From positions 1 to 63,736 of the forward strand of contig QANT01004440.1 of assembly GCA_003254885.1 (NCBI GenBank): DNA of 63,736 nt. Reading direction: 5' to 3'. Position numbers and translations under genes: made by a program. The stretch comes from Purshia tridentata (lineage: Eukaryota > Streptophyta > Magnoliopsida > Rosales > Rosaceae). The number at the start of each line of letters is the position of its first letter. Within the stretch, counting starts at the first letter, position 1. Below are positions 12,201 through 23,822 of the stretch, piece after piece. A model generated the notes under the pieces. The model made no database searches. It was not told the DNA's origin and saw nothing but the letters and a program-made list of their open reading frames with translations.

Positions 12201-15200
12201 TCTGCACCCGAATGAACTGCCTGCATGTAGATATCGGCTGGTCAAAATTTTCATACAAACAGGTTGCAACATAATACACAGCAAGCAATAGAGGTCAAAA
12301 GAAGCCCACATTGTAAGCTTGGTATACATTATTGGCCAATTCTCTAACTTAAGCTTTTGGAGTCCAATGGTTGTCTAACATGTATCAGAGCCATGTTTGC
12401 AAGAGGTCATCAGTTCAATCCCCATTGCCCACTTCTTTCTAGGTTGCAGGGTGCAGGGTGGCGCTGCACCTATATGTTTCTCTCTCCCTCCACCGGGCTG
12501 CCTCCCCACATGCATATTGGGATGCACATGAGGGAGGGTGTAAGCTTGTATACATTATTGGCCTATTCTCTAACATCTTAAGTTTTTGGGGTCCAGTGGT
12601 TGTCTAACACACATAATCAAAAAATATATTTGGAAAAATCTCTTCTCATTGAAAAAGAAAGGGAAAATATGTATCATGAAATTTCACTGATGATATGCAT
12701 CTCTCACAACACAGCAACAAACTAAAACATCATCATGTTATAGAATACCTCACTAAATTGGTCACAATCCATCATCTATGTTATGGGAAGAAACTGCATG
12801 TATAAAAGCGTAGTATCATACCATGTATAACGCAACAAAATATTCGTGATGGTTGCATAAATCATGTGAAAATTTATGTAATGCAGATATTTATTGTCAG
12901 TAAAAAGTTGAGTCAAACATAAAATAGACCTGAAAGGTTTAGGGATCTTACCTTCAAAGTTCTCATGTAGCTCCCCAGATCTCGCAGAAGACCCTCTTTC
13001 TGATCTCTCCTGAACTTTGGTTCATTATGAATTGCACGATCGTAGCTTAGAAGACGTTCTTTTGTGATTCCATTTTCATTCAAAGTTTTCCAGTAAACAC
13101 CAATATCAAAGTCACTTTTGATGTAATCAATTAGTGCCTGCAGTGACAATTTTGATGAGGCAAATTCAAATGCAAACCACTAAATAGATCCTAACAAACT
13201 CATGACTCCAATACCTGACATATAACAACATCATCTGGACTAGTGTTATTATGCAACTTTTGATGCCATTCCTCCATCATTGCGCCACTGCAATCATTGT
13301 TTCTCTGACACCAACCAATAAATGTTCAGATAATTCTGAAACTTGTCCAGAAATTAGGGGAAGTGAATATTAGACCAGATAAAGGCATGTAAAAATAAAA
13401 TCAATTAATAATCTCCACCTGGATGACGAGGATTTCATCTCGAATTCGCTGTCCCACATCCCCTTCTCCTCCACGGCCAACAGTGGACATAATCATACGT
13501 ATAAGTTCCCGATACTGTGGATGACTTGTATAAGTACTCTGGAGTAAGTCTGTGAGCCTGTCCTGTGCTTTACTAATCTCACTGCATCATGAGAAGAATA
13601 ATAATTACTGTTGGGTTATAGGAAGATCAAATGTGCAGCACATTTAGTATAAGACAACTTTTCACAGATAATACAATGGGTTAACATTTTAATGAGTGAG
13701 ATGTGCAAAGAAACATAAATGGTGGAAACTAGAGTTGGACCCTGTATTTAAAATAAATGGGAGCCATTTAAGATGATATTCACATATCTCAATGTCTATA
13801 TATGCCCAAAAAAAGTACTAATATATCATATTCTTGAGATCAACAGAATTGTACCGTGGTTTCACATTGTAGTTTTTGTTCCAAATGAGCTGCCTTGTAG
13901 CCATAAACCTCATCCACACCAAAATACCTGCAAGACCTAATTCACCAGCATCTTTTGCTTGATTTATCAAGTCTGCCGCAATGTTAAATCTGAGAAAAAT
14001 AACAAATGAGATTTAAAAAGAAATAAAACGGCATTTATGTTTTAAGTTGTGTCAAAAGACTCTTATAAGCAAAATGCAAAGGGACAGAAGATCTGCCTTT
14101 TATTTTGAAAGAAAAAGAGGGAGGGGGTGGGTGGTGAAGAGCTTTAATTGGCATGACTGCCAATGAGAGTGCCTAAACCTTTCTTCAACTTTTACTCTTC
14201 TCTATTATAGTAACTAGAGCATTCATTTACACTTAAGATCACAAAAATACACTAGGGGCAGAATGGCATAAAATGGAATAAGAAATAAACAAGTCAGTGA
14301 AACTTTAAGTTATCTAATTTCTGAGAGATTACTAACCGATGCATAAAGGATTTCTGCGCCTCACTCTCCTTCTCAGCTATTATATTCAACAAATTCTTCG
14401 CGGTACCTTTGCCGTCACCAGAATCCTTGAATGGGAAAAGTTCGGTGATTAAAATTGTAAAGGTAATGGAACCTGGAGGAGAATCTAGATAAGGAAGTTA
14501 CAGAAATACAAATTATGACCAAAAACAAGTAGCAACCTTCTGAACTTTCTTGATTTTAACACCAAAGTCAGCATAGAAATCTGAGCCTTGGTTCTTAATC
14601 CAGTTTCCAGCAGAACAGAGGACGAATGGCATTCCTTTAAAACTGCCCTCTTCAATTTCGATTTCTACAGATTGAACCTGTAAATTTACTGTGAATGTCA
14701 AGGCCATTGTCTACAGATCTTGAATATATTGGCCAGTTTAAGGTTCTGAGGCTCATGGGACCAAGCCATGTTTCCCTTGGCATACCTCATAAGTAGAATC
14801 AACAGAACTAAATATAAATTGCGTTTCAGCGGCCCCCTTTAGAGAAACTGAACCCTGGGGCAGTGCATTTGGAGGTGGTTCCTGAAAATTCCAATATAGC
14901 TTGCTTAACTCAAGTCAAATATTTAACATATTCCTGAAGACAATATTTTCAAACAGTTTTAAAAATATTACCAACCACTCTCCAGCATTGTTTTTAGATA
15001 ACGCCCAGTGAAGGGTAATTGGCGCTTTGAATTCTGTTGCCAGATGAACCTTTATCTTGCCACCAGACTTGGTTACAAGTACCTTATAAATATTTCAGGA
15101 TTCTACACATTAGTTTAATCCCTACAAGAAATCTCCTAGCAGAATGATTAAAATAAGAAAACAGAATCAACACACATAATTGCCTCACCAGAAATTCCTT

Positions 15201-17808
15201 ATTGTCGAGCTTGTAGATTTTTTTATCCAGAACAGAACCACCATCCTGTTCTTCCTTTGCCTTAGCGAAAAGCTCAACTGCTGTCAGGGGTTTTGGTTCA
15301 ATTGAATATTCTTCATCTGAAAGTTTAGCATCATGCTTGTTGAGAATCTGCATTAAGTCCCGCTTCTTGCGCTGAATTCTATTGGAACTAAAAACCTGTT
15401 TTTTCTTTGCAGCCTTCATTTGTACAAGATCATCAGTAATTCTCTGTGTCTCAGAAGTAGATGGTTCTGCATTTTTCTTGGTCAGCTTTGCTTGGAGCTC
15501 TTGTATGGAAGTACCCCTGGCTACTTCCTCCAATAGCTCAGTTCGGGCAGCTTCGTACTCCTCCTATAAAAATTAAAATATTCATTATGAGCATACAAGA
15601 AAGCATTTAAAAAGTCTATAAACCAAGTTAATTTCTCTTGTTGAATATTCTACAAGAAAGCTAACGACTAGTGAATTGGCTTTAGAGTTTAGCCAGACTT
15701 TTGATAGCATGAAATCATGTACTTAGAAAAAACCTGTACCCTTGAAAGGAAGTTAAAAAAATTAGCCATAGTAAAATTCAACCTAAAGGAAACTATATTT
15801 TCTCTAATCCATATGCAATTATAGTAAACTGGTCCTTACTCATAGGAGATACAACACATATGGGCATCATTTGTATAAAGATGAAGATAAAACAGAATTC
15901 TGCAACAAAAAGAGAAATCCTGATACAACTGGATGTCTTTCTCCCCGTGCGGAGTAAAGAGAAAAAGAAAGGAAAGAAAGAATTACAGTTGGAGATACAG
16001 TAACAATGATGACAGGAAATTTGTAAAATTAGAGAGCACAGTTCGCATGCCTTCTCTTGCTCTGGTGTATACATCTGTTTACCCTTTCTCTCCCACCTCA
16101 GATATGCTTGAACTTGCACAAGATCTTCAGGAACTGAAACATTTGATATCAACTTCTCTTTCAAAGGTAACTTAACATGAAAGTTCTCGCCATTGTTCTT
16201 AAACCTGCAAAAGAATTTTAAGGATGAATAAATTCCATCTTACCTGCTAGATCAAAGTTACTAAACCAAGAAAAAACAGAAACAATGAAGGCTTACCATC
16301 TGTTCTGGCTTTCATCAACTATAAGAAACTCTATTGCTTGTATTACAGGATCATCAATCTCAACTTTAAGCACGGAATTGGAGCCAGACTAGAGAAAAAC
16401 AATTGATAGACAAATAAAACTTCAATCAGCAGAAGAATCAACAATTATATTAATCAAATGGGAGACCTTTGGTGAGGTATACTTGTGCTGTTTTACAAAC
16501 TTACTTTCACAAAAGGAGTTCTAAGAGCTTTGTTCTTATATACTTGGGTTCCATTTGGGTGACGAGAAGGAAGCACCCACTTCCTGAAATTAGAAATGAC
16601 ATGATGCAAAGAAGACATCTCAGATTTAAGGTAGAAATCTTGAGCATCTGACAACTAAAAAAGCAACTGGAGGTTAACTTACTCTTTTCTATCTTTTATC
16701 CCACCCCAGTGGAGAACCAAAGAGTCACTGCCATATGCGACCCGAATATCTACTTGAGTGACAGCCCCCGGAGAGGAAGCATCAACATAAACCTGCTCAT
16801 TTAGGTACAGCTTCCGTTAGGATAGTCCCCAGTGGCATATCTTCACCCAGATAACTCATAAAGGCCTTATCCAAAAATATAACATTGGCTCTAAGCACCT
16901 AAAACTTGGACTACATGTACCTGCAATTCAATATTCCCATCAAGGTTGAATTTCCCTGCAAGCTGCTGCTACAAGGCAAAAGTTAGTCAACATTAAAACA
17001 CCCAAACCAACAACCCAGACATCAAATTCAACTTAAATTGATGTTTTTAGGTCCACTCTTGAATCGGGTTTCCTGTATTATTTAGCTAGTATTTCATTCA
17101 GAATTAGGGAACCTCATCTTTATGTGTTTCAGGCAAGCAAACAGCAGGAATTATCTGGAAACACAGGGTTCATTTTGTAAATTTGGAGACACCAGAGGAA
17201 TCTAATTTGGAAAGTTAAGAACAGATTATTTAATTAACAAGAGTGCTAACCAGCATTCATCTTTCAAAAAATAAAAGAAAAATTTCATTGATATCAATTT
17301 AGAGTTGAAAATATTGGACTAAAAAATTACTCTGGTTTAGCCATGAATAGACATTGCCTAACAAAATGAATATGATCAATTAATAATTTCACCTAACGAC
17401 TTGTGATATAGATTTTTTAATCTTTCTTTCTCACCATTTCACCACCTCCCTAACCCTAGATTATCAATCTACTTTCTCCAAGGTTTTCTAACAGACAATT
17501 CCATAATTTTTGAAAATAACTCAAATTTCCAGCATGAGAAGATTACATACATCTGAATGCGGATCCGTGGTTAATACAGCACGAGGACAAACTGTACCAG
17601 GGCGACGCGACGCTATGGCTAACTTTGGTTTCTGCACCTTCAAACTGTTCCCAGAAAACTTATTGGATATCGGTGACTTCCGCGACTGCGCTGTCACCTG
17701 GCGGACACACTTGGCTTGAAACAATGTGTTCGCCGGAATCCCCAAAGAATTTATTTTGCTTTGAACCAAACTCTGGTTGAGCAAATTATGGCCTACGGAA
17801 CTGCTCAT
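6293..17808 (-). CDS. GWD1: Alpha-glucan water dikinase 1, chloroplastic (R1/SEX1)
   Basis: Transfers the beta-phosphate of ATP to C6 of glucose units in amylopectin inside plastids, which opens starch granules to degrading enzymes. I trace 32 coding exons, read right to left: 17551-17808, 16921-16968, 16683-16792, 16505-16583, 16297-16388, 16051-16204, 15189-15563, 14972-15082, 14786-14881, 14537-14677, 14337-14425, 13855-13989, 13419-13581, 13215-13304, 12952-13137, 12158-12220, 12020-12082, 11837-11896, 11591-11743, 11381-11464, 10747-10923, 10551-10657, 10137-10350, 9961-10064, 9624-9756, 9302-9427, 8502-8612, 7963-8061, 7167-7340, 6996-7088, 6633-6748, 6293-6497. They sum to 4209 bases, giving 1402 residues against about 1400 in Arabidopsis SEX1, so the gene looks complete. 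The start MSSSVGHNLLNQ is the first in-frame ATG and opens a serine/arginine-rich transit peptide. The N-terminal half carries the tandem starch-binding (CBM45) regions. The catalytic phosphohistidine lies in PDVLSHVSVRARN (codon 10164-10166, residue about 1007). The C-terminal nucleotide-binding domain ends VVQTRPQM. No frameshift or stop was seen. Confidence 0.97.
7448..7600 (-). mobile_element. Possible LTR fragment in a GWD1 intron
   Basis: On the minus strand a 153-bp stretch begins TGTTATGAAC and ends CGTAACA, so it has TG...CA ends. It is followed within two bases by ATATCAGAGCCC, which resembles the methionine-initiator-tRNA primer-binding site of plant LTR elements. No second LTR and no clean 5-bp target-site duplication were found. 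It may be a broken element or chance. Confidence 0.35.
12312..12609 (+). mobile_element. TRIM retrotransposon in a GWD1 intron
   Basis: A 298-bp non-coding element built like a miniature LTR retrotransposon. Two terminal direct repeats (12312-12380, 69 bp, and 12539-12609, 71 bp) both start TGTAAGCTTG and end TGTCTAACA. The left repeat is followed directly by TGTATCAGAGCC, one base short of the usual methionine-tRNA primer-binding site. The right repeat is preceded by a purine tract, CATGAGGGAGGG. A perfect 5-bp target-site duplication, CACAT, flanks it (12307-12311 and 12610-12614). It lies in the GWD1 intron between coding exons 12952-13137 and 12158-12220, in the opposite orientation to the gene. 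Confidence 0.85.
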
Positions 17809-17831
17809 ATTCGTTGATACCCTCCTCAACT

Positions 17832-18360
17832 CTGAAGAGATCGAAGAATCGAAACACGCCCAAGGAATCCATCACAAGAAAAAAAAAAAAATTGCTAAAA
17901 GTAAAAAAAGTAAAATAAGAGAACATAAACAGCATAAGAATTCATGCTCATATCAAGTAAATTACACACGCACGCATTTGTTCTGTTCTAATTCTGTGTT
18001 TGCTTGCCGGGAAAGCTGAGGAAAGTGAAAGAAAAAGGAAATTACTTAACTAATCTCTTATTGTGGCAATGCTATTGTTTCTGAGAACTTGTTTCCTATC
18101 CAATTACATCTATTGCACTCATTAACGTTATACCTTTTAATTTCTTTCGGAAAGCAAAAAGAATTCAAAATCTGAGGAGTTACATATCATTTTTTCTTTT
18201 CTATTCTCTCTGCAACCAAACGGAGAATCGGAAGAAAATAAAACTAAAAACAACAACACTGTAACATGTCCACTCATTTGAGCTAAAAGCAGATCAGAGC
18301 CGAAGAACAAGTGATCAAATTGTTTGAATAACTGACACTTGAATTGCAGAAGGTACCTAC
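17832..18360 (-). other. Predicted intron in the GWD1 5' leader
   Basis: On the minus strand the leader exon ends CGTTCAGAG just before a GTAGGT donor (18355-18360). A good acceptor, TCTTCAG, precedes the bases leading to the ATG (exon edge about 17831). This gives a roughly 530-bp leader intron and a first, non-coding exon at about 18361-18500. It is inferred from splice signals only; a start of transcription inside the proposed intron would be the alternative. Confidence 0.5.
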
Positions 18361-18560
18361 CTCTGAACGAAGCTCAAAATTGGAGAGAGAACGAATATAC
18401 GAAGAGATTCAATACGAGAAAAGGAGTGGTGTTGTGTTGTGTTGTGCAGTTGAAATCAGAGAAAGCGAGGTTCAAGTTCAAGTGAGAGTCCGCGAATTCT
18501 TGTGATTGGTGGGATTTCTCACCAGTTCTCGAAATCAGAGAGCGAGTCTACGTAAGTGAC

Positions 18561-20170
18561 ATGGCGCCTAATCCCCGTCGATGGACCCGTGGCCACATTT
18601 CCAAAAAAGCTCGGGGATGATGGGAGTTTGTCACGTGCCAATTCTTCTTCTCACGTGCCTATTCCTGTTATAGGTAAGTTTTTTTCAATAAAAAATTATG
18701 GATTTTTGTCCTTTAGTACTCCACTAATCACTATGATATTTTAAAGAAGGACGCTACTTGGCTGCCTGCCCTTCATTCTAAATCAATTTTCATTATTGAC
18801 CTTCCCGGGCTTAGCCTTTGATATTTATTGGTTATAAAAGTTCCTAGTATGGACTCAAAACGACAATGACACAAATTAATATTTAGTTTTTGCTTTAAAT
18901 TTTGTCAAATTAATAGTCACTCTGATAGAGAGAAAATATCAATAATCCAGCATTGTCGTTCGTTCATAAGGTTGTCGACTTCAGACCACAATATTCAGAA
19001 TGCATCTGGAGGGGTCCTCTCTTTTTGTCTCCAATTACATGAACCCCACATTGTGTCAACTTGCAAATATGGCATTTACGTAAATTCATAAAAGTAAACC
19101 CTAGATGCAGTACTCATTGATAGATCCAAGGGCACAAAGATATTTATTTATAATATAATATATAGGGACTAGGACTGGCATCCATTATTCTAAGGAGGTC
19201 GGTCATAAATATCTGTCCTTCCTTTTCTTATTTTTTTAGTTCGTCCGAAATAAAAAATTTTCAGATCCAGGAAAATAGAATCGAAGAAAAGAAATCGTCT
19301 TTTTCAGTTGGATTGTTTGTAATTTATAAAGAAGGAAAAAAATGCATGCATGCACGGACATGACATGACACACCACGTTAACGTTTAGTAAGGATAACGA
19401 AAGGAATCTGACTCTGAATTAAACAAGCTTTATAATTATAAGCATTGATTTAGCAACGAAGGTAAAGCTGGTAAGAGATAAGAAATGGTATGCGTTTGGA
19501 CATGTGAAAATTCACCCAAACTGGCCCAACCACCCACACACGCAACGCAAGTTCGCAACCAATCAATCCATATATCACTTTCGGCCTTGATTAGAGCCTT
19601 AGCTCCAAGAAGCTTGTGAATTGTCACGTGCATATATTTCCATATATTTCTTTTAATTGAGGGATAATCTTGCTTTCACTCCCAAATCCCACATTCATCT
19701 ACCTATTGTTATTCAAATAATCACATTAATTCACAAACAATGCCTCTTTTCTAAATATGAGTGATTACAAAATTGAATCATAATGTGATGCATGAACGTA
19801 CGTGAGTAACTAAAAACAAACTAGGAGAAATATTGTCTAAATATACAGAATTAGAGCATGCGATTGAAAGATACCAAATAAGTTAACAGCATACATGTGT
19901 ATGGACAAGTATAGGTGAATTTTGTGAGACGTTTTATACTGTAGCTCATTTGTGAGTGTAAAATTGCAAATGCATGACTTTATAGGATGCTTTGTGTGGT
20001 TTAGGAAATAGTTATGAATTCAGTCATGCATATAGAATGACTAGTATGGAAATCTAATTTTGAACTTTGATTGAATTCTGAAGAGTTAGGAGATGAAATT
20101 ATTATTTAATACTATACTTATTGTAATGGTCTTGATCAGTTGCATTTGGGATTTAATATACAAATTAATT
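18561..20170. other. Intergenic region between GWD1 and the PMEI gene
   Basis: Upstream of GWD1 and downstream of the PMEI-domain gene, both on the minus strand. It should contain the GWD1 promoter at its left end. No coding sequence, structured RNA or well-defined repeat was seen. Confidence 0.6.
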
Positions 20171-20656
20171 TCAGCGAATCATTGTTGCAATATAGAGACC
20201 ATTGCTGGCAATATGTTTGATGAGTTCATTTTGTTTCTCAAGGGGAAACGGCTTGCCCATTTCGTTGTACGAGTCTTTGCACGTCTCGCAATTGCTGATA
20301 ACCGCAGAGAGATTAACGTTGAAGCTCCCAATGTCATCACTCTTCAGACTTTGCCGGCTCATCTTGAGGCTGTCAAGGGCGTCGTCATACACAGAGAGGC
20401 AAGTTGAGGAGTCCCGCTTCGGCAGCTTCTCCGCAGATCTTTTTATTTTCTTGCTCTCGGAAATCAGTCGTTTCACGGTTGCCTCCGCCGCCGCGTATGG
20501 GGTTTTCGCTCTTCGTACCACCGACCGGCAGAGGTCTGGATAGGTTGCTCCGGCGCATAGGTCTTGGTGGCCCCACCCGTGAGCATTGCCAGAGAGGAAG
20601 ATAGTGGTCGTCGCCACAAATAGCAGTGACAAAGAGGTCTGTTGGTTTGCACCCAT
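20171..20656 (-). CDS. Plant invertase/pectin methylesterase inhibitor-domain protein
   Basis: Intronless gene for 161 residues. The start used is MGANQQTS, preceded in frame by lysine/histidine-rich leader that does not look like protein. Residues about 8-27 form a signal peptide (LSLLFVATTTIFLSGNAHG), so the protein is secreted to the apoplast or vacuole. The mature part has the four conserved cysteines of the family: Cys34 and Cys43 in the alpha-hairpin (spacing C-X8-C) and Cys86 and Cys126, with an extra cysteine at 123. The length matches the family (150-180). Such proteins form a four-helix bundle that blocks pectin methylesterases or acid invertases; sequence alone does not tell which. 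It is an orphan here, not fused to a pectinesterase domain. Confidence 0.88.
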   Translation of the reverse strand: MGANQQTSLSLLFVATTTIFLSGNAHGWGHQDLCAGATYPDLCRSVVRRAKTPYAAAEATVKRLISESKKIKRSAEKLPKRDSSTCLSVYDDALDSLKMSRQSLKSDDIGSFNVNLSAVISNCETCKDSYNEMGKPFPLEKQNELIKHIASNGLYIATMIR

Positions 20657-22198
20657 TTTGTTTGTGATTTTGTGTGTGTGAGCTTTTTTTCTTTTGAGTT
20701 TTTTACTTTCTGTTTTTATGGGCGTAAATATTTGCACATTCAATGAAAGCCGGCGCAATTCGAGAATTGAAGTCTGGAAGTGCGAAAAGCGTGAAGCGAT
20801 CCGTTTGTTTGGTTTCCTATTTATTCATATTTGGCAACAAAATGGGAATACAAAGTTGTGATTTGATCGGAAACTCTTCTTGGTCACTTCAAGTCCATGA
20901 ACTTTGTTGTTAGGCTAATGCCCATTTGGCAAAGAATTGATGCGAATCACTTTATTCATCTAATCTTACTAACATAATATAACAATTGATTAATTCTTAT
21001 TTTACCATCGTTATTATTTCCAATTTCCCACACGTAAGACCGAAAGTCAAGTAGATTGGGCCTCCGACCTTGGGATGCAATGCAATCAATAGGTTAGTTT
21101 CTGGGCAATAGTAAAATGGGCTTTAGTAGGGCAGAGTTTGCTGAGAAGGCATTTGCTTTAAGCCTTCAATCCAAGGCCAAGCCCAAAGGCCATAGGACTC
21201 AGTCCAATGTGAAGTTCAAGTAAATCCCCTGAAAGTTTTGCTATAAATTAATTGCAGTGGAGTGGAGGATATGGGAATGAAACCCATTCCATACTCTTTA
21301 AATCTTAATTGGTTGGGATGGACCGACCAATAAATATGGTGTAAACATTTCATTTCAATGAGCAGTATATATATGCAGCTAAGCATGTTTACTCCCCCCC
21401 TCTGTATGTAATTGTCAAAAGATGACAGAAACAGAAACATGTCTAACACTTTTAAAAGTTTGGAAGGCTGAGTGTCAGTACTTTATTTTCAAAGATATTA
21501 GTGCTCTTTACTGCTAGATCATGTGTAATATTTGGTTGGTCCTTTGTTCTCTTCTTTTTATTTTTCTTTGAATCTAACGCACTCTTCTCAAAAAAAAAAA
21601 AAANAAAAAAAAAAAAAGGGGAATCTAACGTACTCAAATATCGTTGTGGGGTCATTGATTTTAATTTTTATACATTAGACAGCAATTTTGATATTTAGTC
21701 ATAGTATTGACATCTTATCACTAGTAAGTAAGCCCCACATGGTGATCATCCTTGTTATTTTTTTAAGAATGATAGAGAGTTAAAGATCAGAGTTAATATT
21801 TTAAAATTGGAGTTACCTATTTGAGCTTCCAAAACCAAAATTGATTGGTCATTGGTGGGGCAGATGGCAGCTGTAAAAGTTGAAGTGCAAGTCAACCATT
21901 TAAATGTGTCATTGCTGACTTTGCAATCAATTCCCTTGCAAAGTTGAATTCCACTATAACAATTGTCAATTGCTTTCTAGTTTCTCCATCGTTAAAAGTT
22001 TTGTATTATTGTGGCAAAAAAAAAAAAGTTTTGTATTATTGTGGCCAAAAAAAAAAAGTTTTGTATTATTCCCTGGCCAAAAAAAAAAGTTTTGTATTAT
22101 TCATTTCTTGGTACAACAACTTCACCGCACTCAATTCGCAGAGTTAGTTTGTGCTGACCAAACAGGATTTAATTCATTTTTTTAAAACAAAATAGGTT
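20657..22198. other. Intergenic region, left part of the transposon-rich gap
   Basis: Upstream of the PMEI gene. It holds a poly-A run with one N (about 21591-21617, N at 21604) and a minisatellite near 21994-22104 (listed separately). No coding sequence was recognised. Confidence 0.6.
21994..22104. repeat. Minisatellite, about 30-bp unit, four copies
   Basis: Four tandem copies of AAAGTTTTGTATTATT followed by a short GTGGC or CCTGGCC spacer and a poly-A run of 8-12 bases. Copies differ mainly in the A-run length. It is non-coding and likely length-polymorphic. Confidence 0.85.
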
Positions 22199-22206
22199 GT
22201 GTTTAT

Positions 22207-22840
22207 TAGGGGTGCTCAAATATACCGAAAATCTACTTACTGATCTGATTTGATCTGCAATTTGTGGATCGGATATAGATATCAATATTGAAAACTACAG
22301 ATATATCCGATCCGATCCACAAATTATATATATCAAATTTTTATATATATTTGTATATGTTTAATTCCTGTTATAGAGTAAATCAAAGCCCTTATTATAG
22401 TTTATAATACCATATAGTTTATAAATATATATGTTACTATATACTTTAAGTTTAGAGTATTTTAAATTAGTTTGACAATGAAATCTATTATAAAAGTTAT
22501 AAATATATATAGTTTATAGTTTATAATATATAGTTTATTATAGTTCATATAGTAATAGTATATGGTTTATAACTTTTATATAGTATGTTGTGTAACTATT
22601 AAATTAATTTGAGAGATAATTTTTATGTTGTATAATTGCTAAATAATTTTTATGTTATTATTTGGATATTATCCGTTATCCGTTATCCGATCCAATCCAA
22701 TCCGATTTTGTGGATATCCGAACTTGTGGATATCTGAATTTGTGAATCGGATATGGATATGAAAATAGCTATACCGCAAATTGTGGATTGGATATGGATA
22801 ATGGTTTGTGGATTGGATAGCTGATCCGTGTGCACCTTTA
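22207..22840. mobile_element. hAT-like non-autonomous DNA transposon
   Basis: 634 bp without coding capacity. The ends are short inverted repeats: TAGGGGTGC on the left and TAAAGGTGC (reverse complement) on the right. An 8-bp target-site duplication flanks it, GTGTTTAT at 22199-22206 and GTGTTTAC at 22841-22848, matching 7 of 8. Eight-base duplications and TAGGGGTG-type ends are hallmarks of the hAT superfamily. Regions next to both ends are full of repeated GGATAT/ATATCC and GATCCGAT words in both orientations, typical of subterminal transposase-binding repeats. The middle is very AT-rich. Confidence 0.75.
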
Positions 22841-22900
22841 GTGTTTACGGTTTGAGAGTATCCATATTGAACCAGTAAAAGTCTTGTGTAGTAATTTTTA

Positions 22901-23813
22901 GGTTTATTCACGTAAATATTCTTTGAAATAATTTTTTCTTTTACTTTACTCCCTAAAGTTAAATTTATTTACTTTGCTCTTCCACTTTACAAATAACTCA
23001 CACATGCCAATTTTCGTCAACTCCATCAATTTATTCATTAAAAAAACTGATGTAGTGCCTATGTGAATGGGCATTTTGGTAATTTCTCAGCCTAAGAGCT
23101 AAACAAGATTTAAAAATCACCAAATCAGCACCACATAAACAAAAACTAAGTCCCACCTTCAAGTTAAATGGATCCACCCCACCATAGCCGACTTTGTTCT
23201 CTATCCCATTTCCTCTCCGGCCAATCCTTTTTTTCTTTCTTTCTTCCTCTTTCTTCTTTCTTCTCCTAATCTTTTTCTTCCGTCTAATCTAGGTCATTCA
23301 ACCATTGAAGACGACAACAAGGAGGGTGTGGAGTGGGGGCGATCTGCAATAGATGTGTCTGCAATTGATGGGAGAGTTGCAGACAAAAGAAGAACAAAAA
23401 TGGAAATGAAGAAAAAAGGAAAAAGAGCGAAAGAAAGAATAAGAAAGGAAAAGGAGAAAGAAAAGAAAGAAAAAGAAAGGAAAATGAGAAGTTAAAAAAA
23501 AGATTTGTTCCATTTTATTTTTACTTTTTTAATATTTTACTTAAATTATTAAAAATTTTTGTAATTTTTTATTATTTATTTGTCTGTGGGTGCGTCACAT
23601 ATACCATGTCATCATTTAGGTTGGTAATTACCAAAATACCCATCTACATAGGCATCACATCGATTTTTTAACGGATTCATTTACAGACTTGATGGCGGAG
23701 AGTGATTTGTAAAATTTGGTGAGCAAACTGTGAAAATTTAACTTTAAGTAAGTAAAGTGAAATAAAAAAAATTTTGTTTTAGGGAACATCACACGAATAA
23801 GCCTAATTTTTAA
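22901..23813. mobile_element. Mutator-like MITE with long terminal inverted repeats
   Basis: 913 bp. The ends are imperfect inverted repeats extending about 190 bp: left starts GGTTTATTCACG, and the reverse complement of the right starts GGCTTATTCGTG. Inside the arms, CTTTACT, AAAGTTAAATTT, TTTACAAAT and GCCTATGT-GATGGG-ATTTTGGTAATT recur at corresponding positions. A perfect 9-bp target-site duplication, TAATTTTTA, flanks the element (22892-22900 and 23814-23822). Long inverted repeats plus a 9-bp duplication define Mutator-like elements. The centre is a purine/pyrimidine-biased low-complexity segment (23220-23500) with no transposase. Confidence 0.85.
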
Positions 23814-23822
23814 AGTGTATAA

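Noticed and set aside
23298..23513. Phenylalanine/serine-rich minus-strand frame
   Set aside because: It is low-complexity purine/pyrimidine-biased sequence in the centre of the Mutator-like MITE.
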